A stretch of 64,000 bases of DNA, taken from contig CAVOXR010000009.1 of NCBI GenBank assembly GCA_963700475.1, positions 310,001 to 374,000 of the forward strand, read 5' to 3'. Within the stretch, counting starts at the first letter, position 1. Every line of letters begins with the position of its first letter. The notes under the pieces were generated by a model, which had not been told where the DNA came from, ran no database searches, and worked only from the letters and a program-made list of their open reading frames with translations. The position numbers and the translations under genes are program-made. Origin of the DNA: Prado023 sp963700475 (GTDB taxonomy: Bacteria; Actinomycetota; Actinomycetes; S36-B12; CAIYMF01). Positions 8,944 through 18,007 of the stretch are shown in pieces.

Positions 8944-9576
8944 TCAGAGCATGATCCCCACGAACAGCATGCCGGCGATCAGCAGCGTCCAGCCGGCCAC
9001 GACGATGACGTCCAGCCCGGATCGCACCATGGTGCCCACCACTCCCGCCACCCCCCGATCGCCGGCGTGGACATCCAGGGCGACCAGCCGGACGGCCGAC
9101 AGGACCACGACCATCACGCACCCGGCGCACACCGCGCAGAACGGGCACAGCGACCCGATCGCGAAGGCGACCTGCTGCATGTACCAGGTCAGGAACAGCC
9201 CGAAGAACACGGCCAGGCCGAGCAGGACGTACCGGTACGACCGAGGGAAGCGCGTCCCCATCACGCCGGCCAGACCGGCAGCGGCGAACATCGCGAACAG
9301 CACGATGCCGATGGCGGCGTTCGGCGGCCCCAGCACCGACGACTGCGGGGCGAGCAGGACCGGGGTGCAGCCGATCTGGTCGTTGATGTCACAGAACGCG
9401 GCCTGACCCGGATCCTTGAGCAGGGCGATCTTCTCCACGACCGTGGTCATCCCGGAGGCGACCCCGACCAGGGAGCTGACCAGCATGGCCCACCACCACG
9501 CGCGCCCCGACCTGACGGTGGGCCTCGCCGGCACTGAGTCCTGGACTGCGACGGGGGGTTCGACGACGGTGCTCAT
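8944..9576 (-). CDS. vitamin K epoxide reductase (VKOR) family protein
   Basis: 210 aa, four to five membrane helices. Seen: a loop cysteine pair CDINDQIGC (about residues 62-70) and the active-site CPFC in SLCPFCAVC (about 144-151) near a helix end, as in bacterial VKOR. Family role: the enzyme reoxidises a DsbA-like thiol oxidase by passing electrons to menaquinone, supporting disulfide bond formation in exported proteins. No DsbA partner is in the window. ATG 9576 starts MSTVVEPP; the longer frame to 9636 looks non-coding. Confidence 0.85.
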   Translation of the reverse strand: MSTVVEPPVAVQDSVPARPTVRSGRAWWWAMLVSSLVGVASGMTTVVEKIALLKDPGQAAFCDINDQIGCTPVLLAPQSSVLGPPNAAIGIVLFAMFAAAGLAGVMGTRFPRSYRYVLLGLAVFFGLFLTWYMQQVAFAIGSLCPFCAVCAGCVMVVVLSAVRLVALDVHAGDRGVAGVVGTMVRSGLDVIVVAGWTLLIAGMLFVGIML

Positions 9577-9685
9577 GGGTCCATTCTCGACCCCTCGACG
9601 ACCGGGCATGAGGACCGATGGTCCCGAGTCCCGCACCCGGAGAGCACTGCAGCGGCTCGCGCCGCCGATCGGCCAGATCAGCCAC

Positions 9686-10222
9686 TCAGGGCAGCCGACC
9701 CCCGAAGGCCATCGCCAGCCGGATCAGCCGGTCCTGGCCACCGGAGAACTCGGCCAGCACGACCTCCGACGTCGCCTCCTCCGGGGTGAGCCACGCAAGG
9801 TCGATCGCCGACTGGCTGGGCTCGCAGTCCCCATCCACCGGAACCACGTAGGCGAGCGCCACCGCATGCTGCCGGGGGTCGTGGAACCCGGTGACCGTGG
9901 GGTCGGGGAAGTACTCGACGATGGTGAACGGCGCGATCGACACGGGCAGGCGGGGCAGCGCCATCGGTCCGAGGTCCTTCTCCAGGTGCCGGATGAGGGC
10001 GTCGCGGATCCGCTCCTTGTAGAGGACCCGACCGGCTACGACGGCTCGTGACAGGCTCCCGTCGGGGCGCGCCCGGAGCAGCAACCCCACGGACGTGATC
10101 CGGCCAGCTGCATCGACACGCACCGGTACCGCCTCGACGTACAGGATCGGCAGCGTCCCGCGGGCAGCGGACAGCTCCTCGTCGCTGAGCCAGGGGGACA
10201 CCACACCGAGGGTCTCACTCAT
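9686..10222 (-). CDS. NUDIX-like protein (DUF4916 type)
   Basis: 178 aa from ATG 10222, starting MSETLGVVSPWLSDEEL. The fold order (beta strand VEAVPVRVD, then a strand with VGLLLRA) resembles NUDIX proteins, and actinobacterial relatives are annotated DUF4916/NUDIX. The classical catalytic GX5EX7REUXEE box is not evident, so hydrolase activity is uncertain. It diverges from the M20 peptidase with 72 nt between starts. Much longer frames running across the M20 gene on this strand are shadows. Confidence 0.7.
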   Translation of the reverse strand: MSETLGVVSPWLSDEELSAARGTLPILYVEAVPVRVDAAGRITSVGLLLRARPDGSLSRAVVAGRVLYKERIRDALIRHLEKDLGPMALPRLPVSIAPFTIVEYFPDPTVTGFHDPRQHAVALAYVVPVDGDCEPSQSAIDLAWLTPEEATSEVVLAEFSGGQDRLIRLAMAFGGRLP

Positions 10223-10294
10223 GGGGGAGATTCTGCATGGTCCCGTCAGCCGGCGCGCGGCCCCAACCCGGTCCGGACAGGGCAGGATGGGCTC

Positions 10295-11659
10295 GTGGCC
10301 GACCTCCAAGACCCCGCGCTGAGCCCCCTGGCTGATGCCGAGAACGACGTTGTGACGCTCGTCCGGGACCTGATCCGCATCGACACCACCAACGCAGGAG
10401 ACCGCCCGGAGACCGTCGGGGAGATCGCCGCCGCCGAGTACGCCGAGGCCGTACTCCGCGAGGCAGGCTTCGACCCGCAGCCGTTCCACACCACCTCGAC
10501 GCGCCGCGCGGGGTTGGTCCTGCGCATCCCGGGGACCGACCCGGATGCCGCGGAGCGCGCCCTGCTGCTCCACGGCCACCTCGACGTCGTGGCCGCACAG
10601 GCCTCGGACTGGACGCACCCGCCGTTCGCCGCCGAGATCGCCACCGACCCGGACTCGGGCCTCGACATGGTGTGGGGCCGGGGGGCAGTGGACATGAAGG
10701 ACATGGTCGCGATGATCCTGGCGGTGGCCCGGCACTGGGGCCGGACAGGGATCCGACCACGCCGTGACGTCGTGGTCCTGCTGCTGCCCGACGAGGAGGC
10801 CGGCGGGGTCCATGGCTCCCACTGGCTGGTCGACAACCGACCAGAGATCTTCGCGGGCGTGACTGAGGCCGTGGGGGAGGTCGGGGGCTTCTCGATGACC
10901 GTCCGGGACGACCTGCGCCTGTACCTGGTGCAGACCGCGGAGAAGGGGATCGGGTGGCTGCGCCTGCACGCCGCCGGCCGAGCCGGGCACGGGTCGATGC
11001 TCAACGACGACAACGCGGTCACCACGCTCTGCCAGGCCGTGGCACGGATCGGGGAGCACCGCTTCCCGGTGCGGGTCACCGATACGACTCGCGCCTTCGT
11101 GGCCGAGCTCTCCGACGCCCTCGGCGTGGACCTCGACCCCCACGACACCGAGCAGCTGACCCGGGTCCTGGGCCCGCTGGCACGCATCGTCGGGGCCACC
11201 CTGAGCAACACCGTGAACCCGACCATGCTCGACGCCGGCGCGAAGGTCAACGTCATCCCCGGCGAAGCGACCGCGCACGTCGACGCCCGGTTCCTCCCGG
11301 GGTACGAGGACGAGATGCTGGCCACCATCGACGAGCTGCTCGGCGATCGCGTGACCCGTGAGTTCGTCGTCCGCGACATCGCCCTCGAGACGACCTTCGA
11401 CGGCCCCTCGATCGACGCGATGGCCGCCGCACTGCGCGCAGAGGACCCGTTCGCGCGCGCCGTGCCGTACACGCTGTCCGGCGGCACCGACGCCAAGGCG
11501 TTCTCGCTCCTGGGGATCCGCTGCTATGGGTTCGCACCCCTGCAGCTGCCGCCCACCCTCGACTTCGGCGCGCTGTTCCACGGCGTCGACGAGCGAGTCC
11601 CTATCGACGGGCTGCGGTTCGGCGTTCGGGTTCTCGACCGGTTCCTGCGCGCCGTCTGA
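10295..11659 (+). CDS. M20-family metallopeptidase (ArgE/DapE/CPG2-like)
   Basis: 454 aa di-zinc amidohydrolase/peptidase, probably cytosolic (no signal peptide). Metal-site motifs are complete: HGHLD (His95, Asp97), WGRGAVDMKD (bridging Asp133) and LLPDEEAGG (Glu167 general base, Glu168 ligand), with a later HG dimerisation-domain segment RAGHGSM and a C-terminal SGGTDAK. Members remove amino acids or acyl groups from peptides. The precise substrate is unknown. GTG 10295 begins MADLQDPAL; CAGGAT ends 6 nt before it, which could be a -10 box or part of a Shine-Dalgarno. Confidence 0.88.
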   Translation: MADLQDPALSPLADAENDVVTLVRDLIRIDTTNAGDRPETVGEIAAAEYAEAVLREAGFDPQPFHTTSTRRAGLVLRIPGTDPDAAERALLLHGHLDVVAAQASDWTHPPFAAEIATDPDSGLDMVWGRGAVDMKDMVAMILAVARHWGRTGIRPRRDVVVLLLPDEEAGGVHGSHWLVDNRPEIFAGVTEAVGEVGGFSMTVRDDLRLYLVQTAEKGIGWLRLHAAGRAGHGSMLNDDNAVTTLCQAVARIGEHRFPVRVTDTTRAFVAELSDALGVDLDPHDTEQLTRVLGPLARIVGATLSNTVNPTMLDAGAKVNVIPGEATAHVDARFLPGYEDEMLATIDELLGDRVTREFVVRDIALETTFDGPSIDAMAAALRAEDPFARAVPYTLSGGTDAKAFSLLGIRCYGFAPLQLPPTLDFGALFHGVDERVPIDGLRFGVRVLDRFLRAV

Positions 11660-11694
11660 CCGCGCTGCCTGGCCGGCGTGTCGACGCCGGGTGC

Positions 11695-12183
11695 TCAGCT
11701 CGGGGACGCAGCCTCGAATGCCCAGAAGTCCAGGTCGTCGAGCACGATGCCCGGGAACCCGGACGCCTCCAGGGCACACGAGATCTGCGCCCGATGCTCC
11801 GTGGCATGCAGGCACGCCTGGCCCAGGAGGGTGGAGCGCATCACCGTCCGGGGCCCATCCTCGTCGGCGAAGGTCACCGGCTCGTCGGGCAGCGCTGCCT
11901 GGTCGAGCAATCCCGCGTCGATCTCCAGCAGCTGCGGCACCAGCCCGCCGATGTCCGCGGGGGTCCGAACCCAGGTCACGTCCAACCAGGGCGTGCCGGT
12001 GAGGCAGTGCAGGTACCAGCTCGCGCTGCCGATGATGTGCGCCGCCAGATGACCCGCGGGCCAGTGGTCGGGCGCGTACCGCGCCCCCATCGCCCCCTCC
12101 GGCAGAGCAGCGAACTGCTCGAAGAACCTCTCGTCGGCCCACCCGAGGTGCCGAACCGCTCGCGTCATGTCCACCATGGGCAC
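11695..12183 (-). CDS. DinB-like metal-binding protein
   Basis: About 162 aa, four-helix DinB / mycothiol-dependent maleylpyruvate isomerase type fold. Candidate metal ligands: His in GHLAAHIIG (first third) and HATEHRAQ (last third), which fits the three-His arrangement of the family. Relatives act as mycothiol- or bacillithiol-dependent transferases or have unknown roles. Start is unclear: GTG 12183, ATG 12177 and ATG 12168 are all in frame and none has a clear ribosome site. The gene converges on the M20 gene 35 nt away. Confidence 0.7.
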   Translation of the reverse strand: MPMVDMTRAVRHLGWADERFFEQFAALPEGAMGARYAPDHWPAGHLAAHIIGSASWYLHCLTGTPWLDVTWVRTPADIGGLVPQLLEIDAGLLDQAALPDEPVTFADEDGPRTVMRSTLLGQACLHATEHRAQISCALEASGFPGIVLDDLDFWAFEAASPS

Positions 12184-12228
12184 GAGTCTGGCGCACCGGT
12201 GCGCCAGTTGCGCAGGGGGCAGGTGTGA

Positions 12229-13167
12229 CTACGCGGAGACCTCGTCCAGGGCCGTGCGGATCTCCTCAGGCAACGTCAGTTCCTCGGCCCGAAGCGCCCC
12301 GCGCAACTGCGCTGCGGTCCGCGATCCGAGCAGCACGGAAGCAACGCCCGGGCGGTCCCGTACCCACGCGACGGCAACCTCCACCGGCGCCACGCCCAGG
12401 CCCTCGGCCGCCGTGCACACGGCGTCCACCACTCGTCGGTGTGGCACGTCGAGGTACTCGCGGACGAACCCGCCGAGGTGCGGTGACGCCCCTCGCGAGT
12501 CCGCCGGAGTGCCGTGGCGGTACTTCCCGGTGAGCACGCCCCGCCCGATGGGCGACCAGGCCAGCAGCCCTGACCCGACGGCGTTCGCCGCACCCAGCGT
12601 GTCGTCCTCACCCTCGCGGGCCAGGAGCGAGTACTCGACCTCGTTGGCGACGAGGGACAGGCCATGACGGTGCTCGGCGGTGGTCGCCGCGAGGGTCAGC
12701 TGCCAGGGAGCGTAGTTGGAGACCCCGACATAGCGGGCCTTGCCCGACTCCTGCGCAGCGGCCATCGCCGACAGCGTCTCCTCGATCGGCGTGGCGTCGT
12801 CCCAGCCGTGCACGAGCCACAGGTCGACATAGTCGGTCTGAAGCCGCTCCAAGGACCCCTCAAGAGCCCGCAGGAGGTGCCGTCGGGATGCGTCGAACCT
12901 GCGCTCCGGCGTGCGCCGCCCACCAGCCTTCGTCACGATCACCACGTCGTCGCGCACGTCGGCCTCGGCCACCAGCGTCCCGAGCAGCTCCTCCGCCGCT
13001 CCTGAGGCGTAGACATCGGCTGTGTCGAACAGCGTCCCGCCCGCCTCCATGAACAGCGAGAACTGGTCGCGGGCCTCGTACTCGTCGGTGTCGCGACCCC
13101 AGGTCATCGTGCCCAGACCTGTGCGGCTGACCTGTAGGCCGCTGCGTCCGACCGCCCTGCTCTCCAT
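12229..13167 (-). CDS. aldo/keto reductase
   Basis: 312 aa NADPH-dependent oxidoreductase with TIM-barrel fold. Seen: N-terminal MESRAVGRSGLQVSRTGLG, Asp-Tyr of the catalytic set in LFDTADVYASGAAEELLG (Asp about 49, Tyr about 53), catalytic Lys in VVIVTKAGG, His in DLWLVHGWD, and a C-terminal nucleotide-binding SVLLGSRTAAQL. This matches AKR families 11-13 (YhdN/Tas-like). Substrate unknown. ATG 13167 is set by TAGCGT 8 nt upstream; a longer frame to 13338 overlaps the divergent uppP leader. Confidence 0.88.
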   Translation of the reverse strand: MESRAVGRSGLQVSRTGLGTMTWGRDTDEYEARDQFSLFMEAGGTLFDTADVYASGAAEELLGTLVAEADVRDDVVIVTKAGGRRTPERRFDASRRHLLRALEGSLERLQTDYVDLWLVHGWDDATPIEETLSAMAAAQESGKARYVGVSNYAPWQLTLAATTAEHRHGLSLVANEVEYSLLAREGEDDTLGAANAVGSGLLAWSPIGRGVLTGKYRHGTPADSRGASPHLGGFVREYLDVPHRRVVDAVCTAAEGLGVAPVEVAVAWVRDRPGVASVLLGSRTAAQLRGALRAEELTLPEEIRTALDEVSA

Positions 13168-13175
13168 GGCGCGCC

Positions 13176-13181
13176 ACGCTA
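13176..13181 (-). promoter_or_regulatory. -10 box, leaderless start of aldo/keto reductase
   Basis: TAGCGT, 8 nt before ATG 13167. Confidence 0.45.
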
Positions 13182-13328
13182 TCGGGTGGGGGAGCGGCGC
13201 GGGGGCAGCGACTAGGCTCGGCGCGGCGCGGCGCGAGGTAGTGGCGGCCACGAGGAGGCGTACGTGCGGGGCACTTGCGGATCGATTGAGGGTGGCCGTC
13301 CGGCCCCGGCGGGGGAGCGGGTGCCCCG

Positions 13329-14210
13329 ATGATCGCACCGCTCACCGCGCTGGCGTCGGCCGCCACCGAGTCGACCACGACGGACCCGATCACCTGGGCA
13401 GAGGCTGTCATCCTCGGGGTGCTGCAGGGGCTCACGGAGTTCCTGCCGATCTCCAGCAGCGCCCACCTGCTGATCCTGTCGCAGGCACTCGGGTGGACCG
13501 ACCCGGGCGCGGCATTCACCGCGGTCACGCAGATCGGCACCGAGGCGGCAGTCATCATCTACTTCGCCAAGGACATCTGGCGGATCCTTCGGGCATGGTT
13601 CGGGCAGTTCGCCCATCCCGAGACACGTGGTGATCCGGACGTCCGCATGGGCTGGCTGGTCATCATCGGGACCATGCCGATCGCCCTGCTGGGGTTCGTG
13701 TTCTCCGACCAGATCGAGACGGTCGCCCGCAACCTGTACCTGGTCTCGTTCACGCTCATCTTCTTCGGCATCCTGCTCGGCATCGCCGACCGCACCGCCC
13801 GGTCGATCCACGACCTCGGCGAGCTCACCGTCCGCGACGGGATCATCTACGGGTTCTGCCAGGCCCTCGCCCTGATCCCCGGGGTCTCCCGATCCGGGGC
13901 GACCATCACCGCGGGCCTGTTCATGGGCTACACGCGGGAGGCGGCAACGCGCTACGCGTTCCTGCTGGCGATCCCCGCGGTCCTCGCCTCGGGCTTCTAC
14001 CAGGCCCTGGACATCGGGTCGGACCCTGCCGTCGCGTGGGGGCCGACAATCCTGGCCACGATCATCGCGTTCGTGATCGGGTACGCCGTGATCGCCTGGC
14101 TGATCAGGTACGTGTCCACCAACTCGTACATGCCGTTCGTGATCTACCGGATCGCCCTCGGCACGCTGGTCCTGGTCCTGCTGGCCACCGGGGTCCTGGC
14201 CAACCCCTGA
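13329..14210 (+). CDS. uppP: undecaprenyl-diphosphatase UppP (BacA)
   Basis: 293 aa integral membrane phosphatase that converts undecaprenyl diphosphate to the monophosphate for peptidoglycan lipid carrier recycling; overexpression gives bacitracin resistance. Both family motifs are present: GLTEFLPISSSAHL (residues about 36-49) and PGVSRSGAT (about 184-192), with hydrophobic helices throughout. Length is normal. It heads a group that in other actinobacteria sits near corA, the histidine phosphatase and DUF3090 genes, as here. The short N-terminal MIAPLTALASAATES may not be translated in full; a later start is possible. Confidence 0.92.
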   Translation: MIAPLTALASAATESTTTDPITWAEAVILGVLQGLTEFLPISSSAHLLILSQALGWTDPGAAFTAVTQIGTEAAVIIYFAKDIWRILRAWFGQFAHPETRGDPDVRMGWLVIIGTMPIALLGFVFSDQIETVARNLYLVSFTLIFFGILLGIADRTARSIHDLGELTVRDGIIYGFCQALALIPGVSRSGATITAGLFMGYTREAATRYAFLLAIPAVLASGFYQALDIGSDPAVAWGPTILATIIAFVIGYAVIAWLIRYVSTNSYMPFVIYRIALGTLVLVLLATGVLANP

Positions 14211-14235
14211 CCGACGCCCGCGCTCCCGTCGGGCC

Positions 14236-15261
14236 TCACAGCCACTTCGACCGCTTGAACGCCCGGTACATCAGGGTGAGGATCGTGCCCATCACCAGCA
14301 GGGCGATGGGGTAGCCGTAGCGCCAGGAGAGCTCGGGCATGTACTCGAAGTTCATCCCGTAGATGCCGGCCAACGCCGTCGGGACCGCCAGGAGGGCGGC
14401 GTAGGCGGCCATCTTGCGCATGTCGGTGTTCTGCTGCAGGCCCTGGCGGGCGTTGGATGCCTGGAGCATGGTCATCAGCAGGCTCTCGTAGGACTCCACG
14501 TAGTCGTTGACGCGCAGGAGGTGGTCCCCGAGGTCGTGGAAGTGTGTACGCAACTCGTCGGGGATGTTGGGCATCCGACCCTCGACCAGTTGCTGCGCGT
14601 GGGCCACCAACGGCGACACCGCCCGGCGCAGCTCGAGGTTCTCGCGCTTGAGCAGGTAGATCGTCTCGCTGTCGTCGGTGACCCCCGGGGAGAACACGCG
14701 TTCCTCGATGGTGTCCAGGTCCTTGCCGATCTCGTCGGCGGCCTCCAGGTAGCCGTCGACGATGGCATCGGCGATGGCGTGGACTGCCGCGAGCGGTCCG
14801 AGGGTCAGCAGCTCAGGCCGCCCAGTGGTGTCGAGCCGAACCTGCCCCAGGGATCCGACGGGACCCATCCGCACCGTGACCACGTACGAGGGACCCACGA
14901 GGAGGGCGATCTGGCCGGTCTCGATGGCCGACGTGGGCTCGTCGTAGACCACGACCTTGAACACGATGAGGGCTCCGTCGCCCTCGGAGAACTCCGCCTT
15001 GGCCCGCTGGCGCGGATTGAGGGCATCCGCGATCCAGAGCCCCGGGATCGAGAAGACCTCGGCAAGCGCATCGAGCTCCTTGCGCGTGGGGGACGCCAGG
15101 GCGATCCACAGGAAGTCCGAGGGATCAGCGGTCGCCCGCTCGTACATCGCCCGCACCAACGAGATGGCGTCCGGCGTCAGCGTGCCCGAGGACCGGATCA
15201 CCTGCGACTGCGCCGGATCGATCTCGGCACCCGCGCAGTAATGGCCCATTCCCACGATCAC
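14236..15261 (-). CDS. corA: CorA-family magnesium/cobalt transporter
   Basis: 341 aa pentameric Mg2+ channel subunit. Seen: large N-terminal cytosolic domain, a long stalk helix around EERVFSPG...LKRENLELRRAV, two C-terminal membrane helices and the selectivity motif YGMNFEYMPE between them. The basic C-terminus RAFKRSKWL is typical. GTG 15261 is chosen because VIVGMGHYCAG then aligns with the usual CorA beginning (MIVDxxVYxxG); the frame extends upstream to 15477 but overlaps the divergent gene. It converges on uppP with a 25-nt gap. Confidence 0.9.
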   Translation of the reverse strand: MIVGMGHYCAGAEIDPAQSQVIRSSGTLTPDAISLVRAMYERATADPSDFLWIALASPTRKELDALAEVFSIPGLWIADALNPRQRAKAEFSEGDGALIVFKVVVYDEPTSAIETGQIALLVGPSYVVTVRMGPVGSLGQVRLDTTGRPELLTLGPLAAVHAIADAIVDGYLEAADEIGKDLDTIEERVFSPGVTDDSETIYLLKRENLELRRAVSPLVAHAQQLVEGRMPNIPDELRTHFHDLGDHLLRVNDYVESYESLLMTMLQASNARQGLQQNTDMRKMAAYAALLAVPTALAGIYGMNFEYMPELSWRYGYPIALLVMGTILTLMYRAFKRSKWL

Positions 15262-15294
15262 ATCGGCATGATCGCACCCCGGATCGGTGGTGGC

Positions 15295-15300
15295 TAGGCT
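15295..15300 (+). promoter_or_regulatory. -10 box, leaderless start of histidine phosphatase
   Basis: TAGGCT, 8 nt before GTG 15309. Confidence 0.45.
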
Positions 15301-15308
15301 GCGGGACT

Positions 15309-15962
15309 GTGACCACCGTCGTGTTGATCCGCCATGGCCGGACGTCGGCGAACGCCACCGGGATCCTGGCCGGTCGCACACCCGGGGTCCTGCTCGACGC
15401 CGTCGGACGCCGGCAGGCGCGAACCCTGGGCACACGCCTGCGGGGCGTGACCCTCGACGCTGTCGTGCACTCCCCACTCGAGCGCTGCGTCCAGACCGCG
15501 GACGGGGTCCTGGCCAACCGCCCCGACGTTGCGCGCCATGCCGAGGACCGCCTGTCGGAGTGCGACTACGGGGACTGGACCGGCCGATCGCTGGCCGATC
15601 TCGCCAAGGATCCGCTCTGGCCGGTCATCCAGGACACGCCCTCGTCGGTGACCTTCCCGGGCGGCGAGTCGATGCTCGGGATGGCACATCGCGCCACCAC
15701 AGCCATCGCCGAGTGGTCCGCGAAGCATCCGGAGGGCGTCCTGGCCGTGGTGTCCCACGGGGACGTGATCAAGGCGATCCTCTCCGACGCGCTCGGCCAG
15801 CCGCTCGACAGGTTCCAGCGCATCGTCGTGGGTCCGGGGTCGCTGAGCGTCGTGCGGTACCACGGCGACCGGGCCATGGTCCTGCGGATGAACGACACCG
15901 GACGCACACTGCCGATCCAGCCCGGCACAGGGCAGCCCACGGTCGGCGGCGGTACCGGATGA
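15309..15962 (+). CDS. histidine phosphatase family protein (MSMEG_4193-like)
   Basis: 217 aa, phosphoglycerate-mutase-like fold. The catalytic RHG is in VVLIRHGRTSAN (phospho-His about residue 9), the second His in VVSHGDVIKA, and the acid in SECDYGDW. It probably acts as a phosphatase on a small phospho-compound. It lies 73 nt upstream of the DUF3090 gene and is part of a conserved actinobacterial set (phosphatase - DUF3090 - SCO1664), suggesting a common but unknown pathway. GTG 15309 has a TAGGCT box upstream and no ribosome site. Confidence 0.88.
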   Translation: MTTVVLIRHGRTSANATGILAGRTPGVLLDAVGRRQARTLGTRLRGVTLDAVVHSPLERCVQTADGVLANRPDVARHAEDRLSECDYGDWTGRSLADLAKDPLWPVIQDTPSSVTFPGGESMLGMAHRATTAIAEWSAKHPEGVLAVVSHGDVIKAILSDALGQPLDRFQRIVVGPGSLSVVRYHGDRAMVLRMNDTGRTLPIQPGTGQPTVGGGTG

Positions 15963-16022
15963 GCGCCGAGCGGTCCGCGCCGAAGCCATGCCCATCCGCG
16001 GGCGGGTGTGGGCGTGCCCGGC

Positions 16023-16028
16023 TAGTCT
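16023..16028 (+). promoter_or_regulatory. -10 box, leaderless start of DUF3090 gene
   Basis: TAGTCT, 7 nt before ATG 16036. Confidence 0.45.
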
Positions 16029-16035
16029 GACGCGC

Positions 16036-16581
16036 ATGGCCCGGCAGATCCTCCTCCATGACCCCGTGGAGCGATTCGTCACCGGAACGGTCGGGATGCC
16101 GGGGGAGCGCACGTTCTTCCTCCAGGCCCGCTCGGGCAACCTGATCAGCAGCGTGGCCCTCGAGAAGGCCCAGGTGTCCACGTTGGCCGACCGGCTCGAG
16201 GACCTCATCACCGACGTCGGCCAGAGGCTGGGCCTCGAGATCCCCGAAGCGGGAGCCCTGGACCTCGACCCCCTCGAGGTGCCGCTCGTCGAGGAGTTCC
16301 GGGTCGGTGCGATCGCGTTCGGATGGGATCCTGCGAGCGACCAGATGCTCTTCGAGCTGCACGGCCAGAGCACCGATGAGGAGCTCGATCCCACGGAGCT
16401 CGACGATGAGGACGACGGCCCGCCGGTCCTTCGTGTGCGCACGACTCTGCGTCAGGCCGTCGACTTCATCTCACGAGCACGCAAGGTCGTCTCGGCTGGC
16501 CGTCCCCCATGCCCCTTCTGCCAGCAGCCGCTGGACCCGGGGGGTCACATCTGCCCGCGGGCGAACGGATACATGCGGTGA
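16036..16581 (+). CDS. DUF3090 family protein
   Basis: 181 aa, actinobacteria-specific family with no known function. Seen: N-terminal strand-rich region (RFVTGTVGMPGERTFFLQAR), an acidic segment ELDPTELDDEDDG, and a C-terminal zinc-ribbon-like CPFCQQPLDPGGHICPRANGY with CxxC plus His/Cys that may bind zinc. Its stop codon overlaps the start of the next gene as GTGA at 16578-16581, so the two are translationally coupled and probably function together. Confidence 0.9.
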   Translation: MARQILLHDPVERFVTGTVGMPGERTFFLQARSGNLISSVALEKAQVSTLADRLEDLITDVGQRLGLEIPEAGALDLDPLEVPLVEEFRVGAIAFGWDPASDQMLFELHGQSTDEELDPTELDDEDDGPPVLRVRTTLRQAVDFISRARKVVSAGRPPCPFCQQPLDPGGHICPRANGYMR

Positions 16582-17379
16582 CGCTGCCGCCTCAGGCTCT
16601 GGCTTCGGGGGAGTTGCACGTGCTCGGCCGGCTCGCGGAGGCCTCCAACCTTGCCCTTCTGGCCGAGATCAGCACGGAGACCGGGCCGCTGCGCTGCATC
16701 TACAAGCCGGTGTCGGGGGAGCGCCCGCTCTGGGACTTCCCGGGGGCCGCGCTGGCCGCTCGCGAGGTGCTGACCGCCGAGGTTGCCCGCTGCTTCGGTT
16801 GGGACCTGATCCCGCCGACCACCTGGCGCGAGGAGGGTCCGTTCGGCGCCGGCATGTGCCAGGCCTGGGTCGAGGTCATCGACGATGATCCCGTCGCACT
16901 GTTCCCGGCCGGCAGCGTTCCGCAGGGGTGGTACGAGGTCGCCAGGGGTCACGGCGCAGACGGCGCGGCGATCGTGCTGGCCCACGAATCCAGCCCGCAG
17001 CTGCAGCGGATGGTCCTCCTGGACGCCCTGGTCAACAACGCCGACCGGAAGGGCGGTCACGTCCTGCGCCGCGCCGACGGTTCGGTTGCCGGGATCGACC
17101 ACGGAGTGACCTTCCACGCCGAGAACAAGCTGCGCACGGTCCTGTGGGGCTGGGCCGGAGAGCCGATCCCGGCGGACCTGCTCGCGGAGGTTGCAGGAGG
17201 GCTCGGAGGCCTTCCGGCTCCTCGTCGAGGAGTGGGGGAGTGACACCCCACACCGGGCCGCCCATCTCTCGAGCGCGGAGGTCCGGGCCGCCAAGGACCG
17301 GCTGGAGGACCTGGTCGACGCGGGCACCTTCCCGATGCCCGGAGCGGAGTGGCCCTCGCTCCCATGGCCGCCCATGTGA
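16578..17379 (+). CDS. SCO1664 family protein (kinase-like fold), frame-disrupted
   Basis: Starts at GTG 16578 within the DUF3090 stop (GTGA). Family of unknown function with a protein-kinase/PI3K-like fold: CIYKPVSGERPLWDF resembles a nucleotide-binding lysine region and NNADRKGGHVLRR...GIDHGVTFH resembles the catalytic and DFG-like loops. The frame read from the start ends at 17243, but the true C-terminus (EAFRLLVEEWG...WPSLPWPPM) lies in another frame to 17379. Deleting one G from CTCGGAGG near 17194 restores AGGLEAFRLL. The ending matches the WPxxPWPP tail of relatives. mshC, which follows this gene in many actinobacteria, is not next here. Confidence 0.8.
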
Positions 17380-17393
17380 CGGTCGACCGTCGC

Positions 17394-17969
17394 TCACCGG
17401 TCGATCTGGCCGCTGACCCCGTCGACGATCACGTCCGCGGCCGCACGAGTCCCGTCGGTCGTGAAGTGGGCCTGTTCGTGGGCCTGCCACTCGCGCCACT
17501 GGGGCGCCAGCGCCGCCCCGTCGCGCTCCACCCCTCGCTCGAGCCTGAGCTCGGCCGGCGCCTCCACCCAGACCACCAGGCTGGCCCGCTCCCGGATACG
17601 CGCTGAACCACTGCCGCACCCCTCGAGGATGACGACCGGGGCGACCGGGACTGTCACCCATTCGGCGTAACGCCCGAGGGTCCAGTCGAACCTCGGGTGC
17701 ATCCCTGGGAGCCCCGCCTCCCACGCGACCAGGAGCCAGGCCTCCACGCGGGCGGCGAGGGGGTCGCCCAGTGCCTGCGCCCAGCCCTCGTACAGGTCAT
17801 CCATGTGCACGACGGGCGCACCGTCCAGCACCTCCGACAGGGACTCGGCCAGAGTCGTCTTCCCGGACCCGGCCGGACCGTCGATGCAGACCAGTCGCGT
17901 GGTCCCGCACCGCGGCTCGGCGTCCGCGACGAGAGTCGCAAGGGCGGGGATGCACGCGGGAATCGGCAC
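17394..17969 (-). CDS. P-loop kinase (uridine kinase-like)
   Basis: 191 aa NTP-dependent kinase-like protein. Seen: Walker A GPAGSGKTT near residue 31, a VVHMDDLYEGW motif (Asp-Asp, as in uridine/phosphoribulokinases), and a later VVILEGCGSGS strand. Substrate unknown; the family is annotated AAA or uridine-kinase-like in actinobacteria. It starts with GTG 17969 and diverges from the sirtuin gene (38 nt between starts). It converges tail-to-tail on the SCO1664 gene. Confidence 0.75.
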   Translation of the reverse strand: MPIPACIPALATLVADAEPRCGTTRLVCIDGPAGSGKTTLAESLSEVLDGAPVVHMDDLYEGWAQALGDPLAARVEAWLLVAWEAGLPGMHPRFDWTLGRYAEWVTVPVAPVVILEGCGSGSARIRERASLVVWVEAPAELRLERGVERDGAALAPQWREWQAHEQAHFTTDGTRAAADVIVDGVSGQIDR

Positions 17970-18007
17970 CGACCCATCATCGCGCGCCCGCAGTGCGGTG
18001 GGCCATC

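Noticed and set aside
9686..12196. Very long open frame (836 codons) on the minus strand across the M20 gene
   Set aside because: It only continues the NUDIX-like gene upstream through the antisense of a well-supported M20 peptidase; the product is Arg/Gly-rich without motifs.
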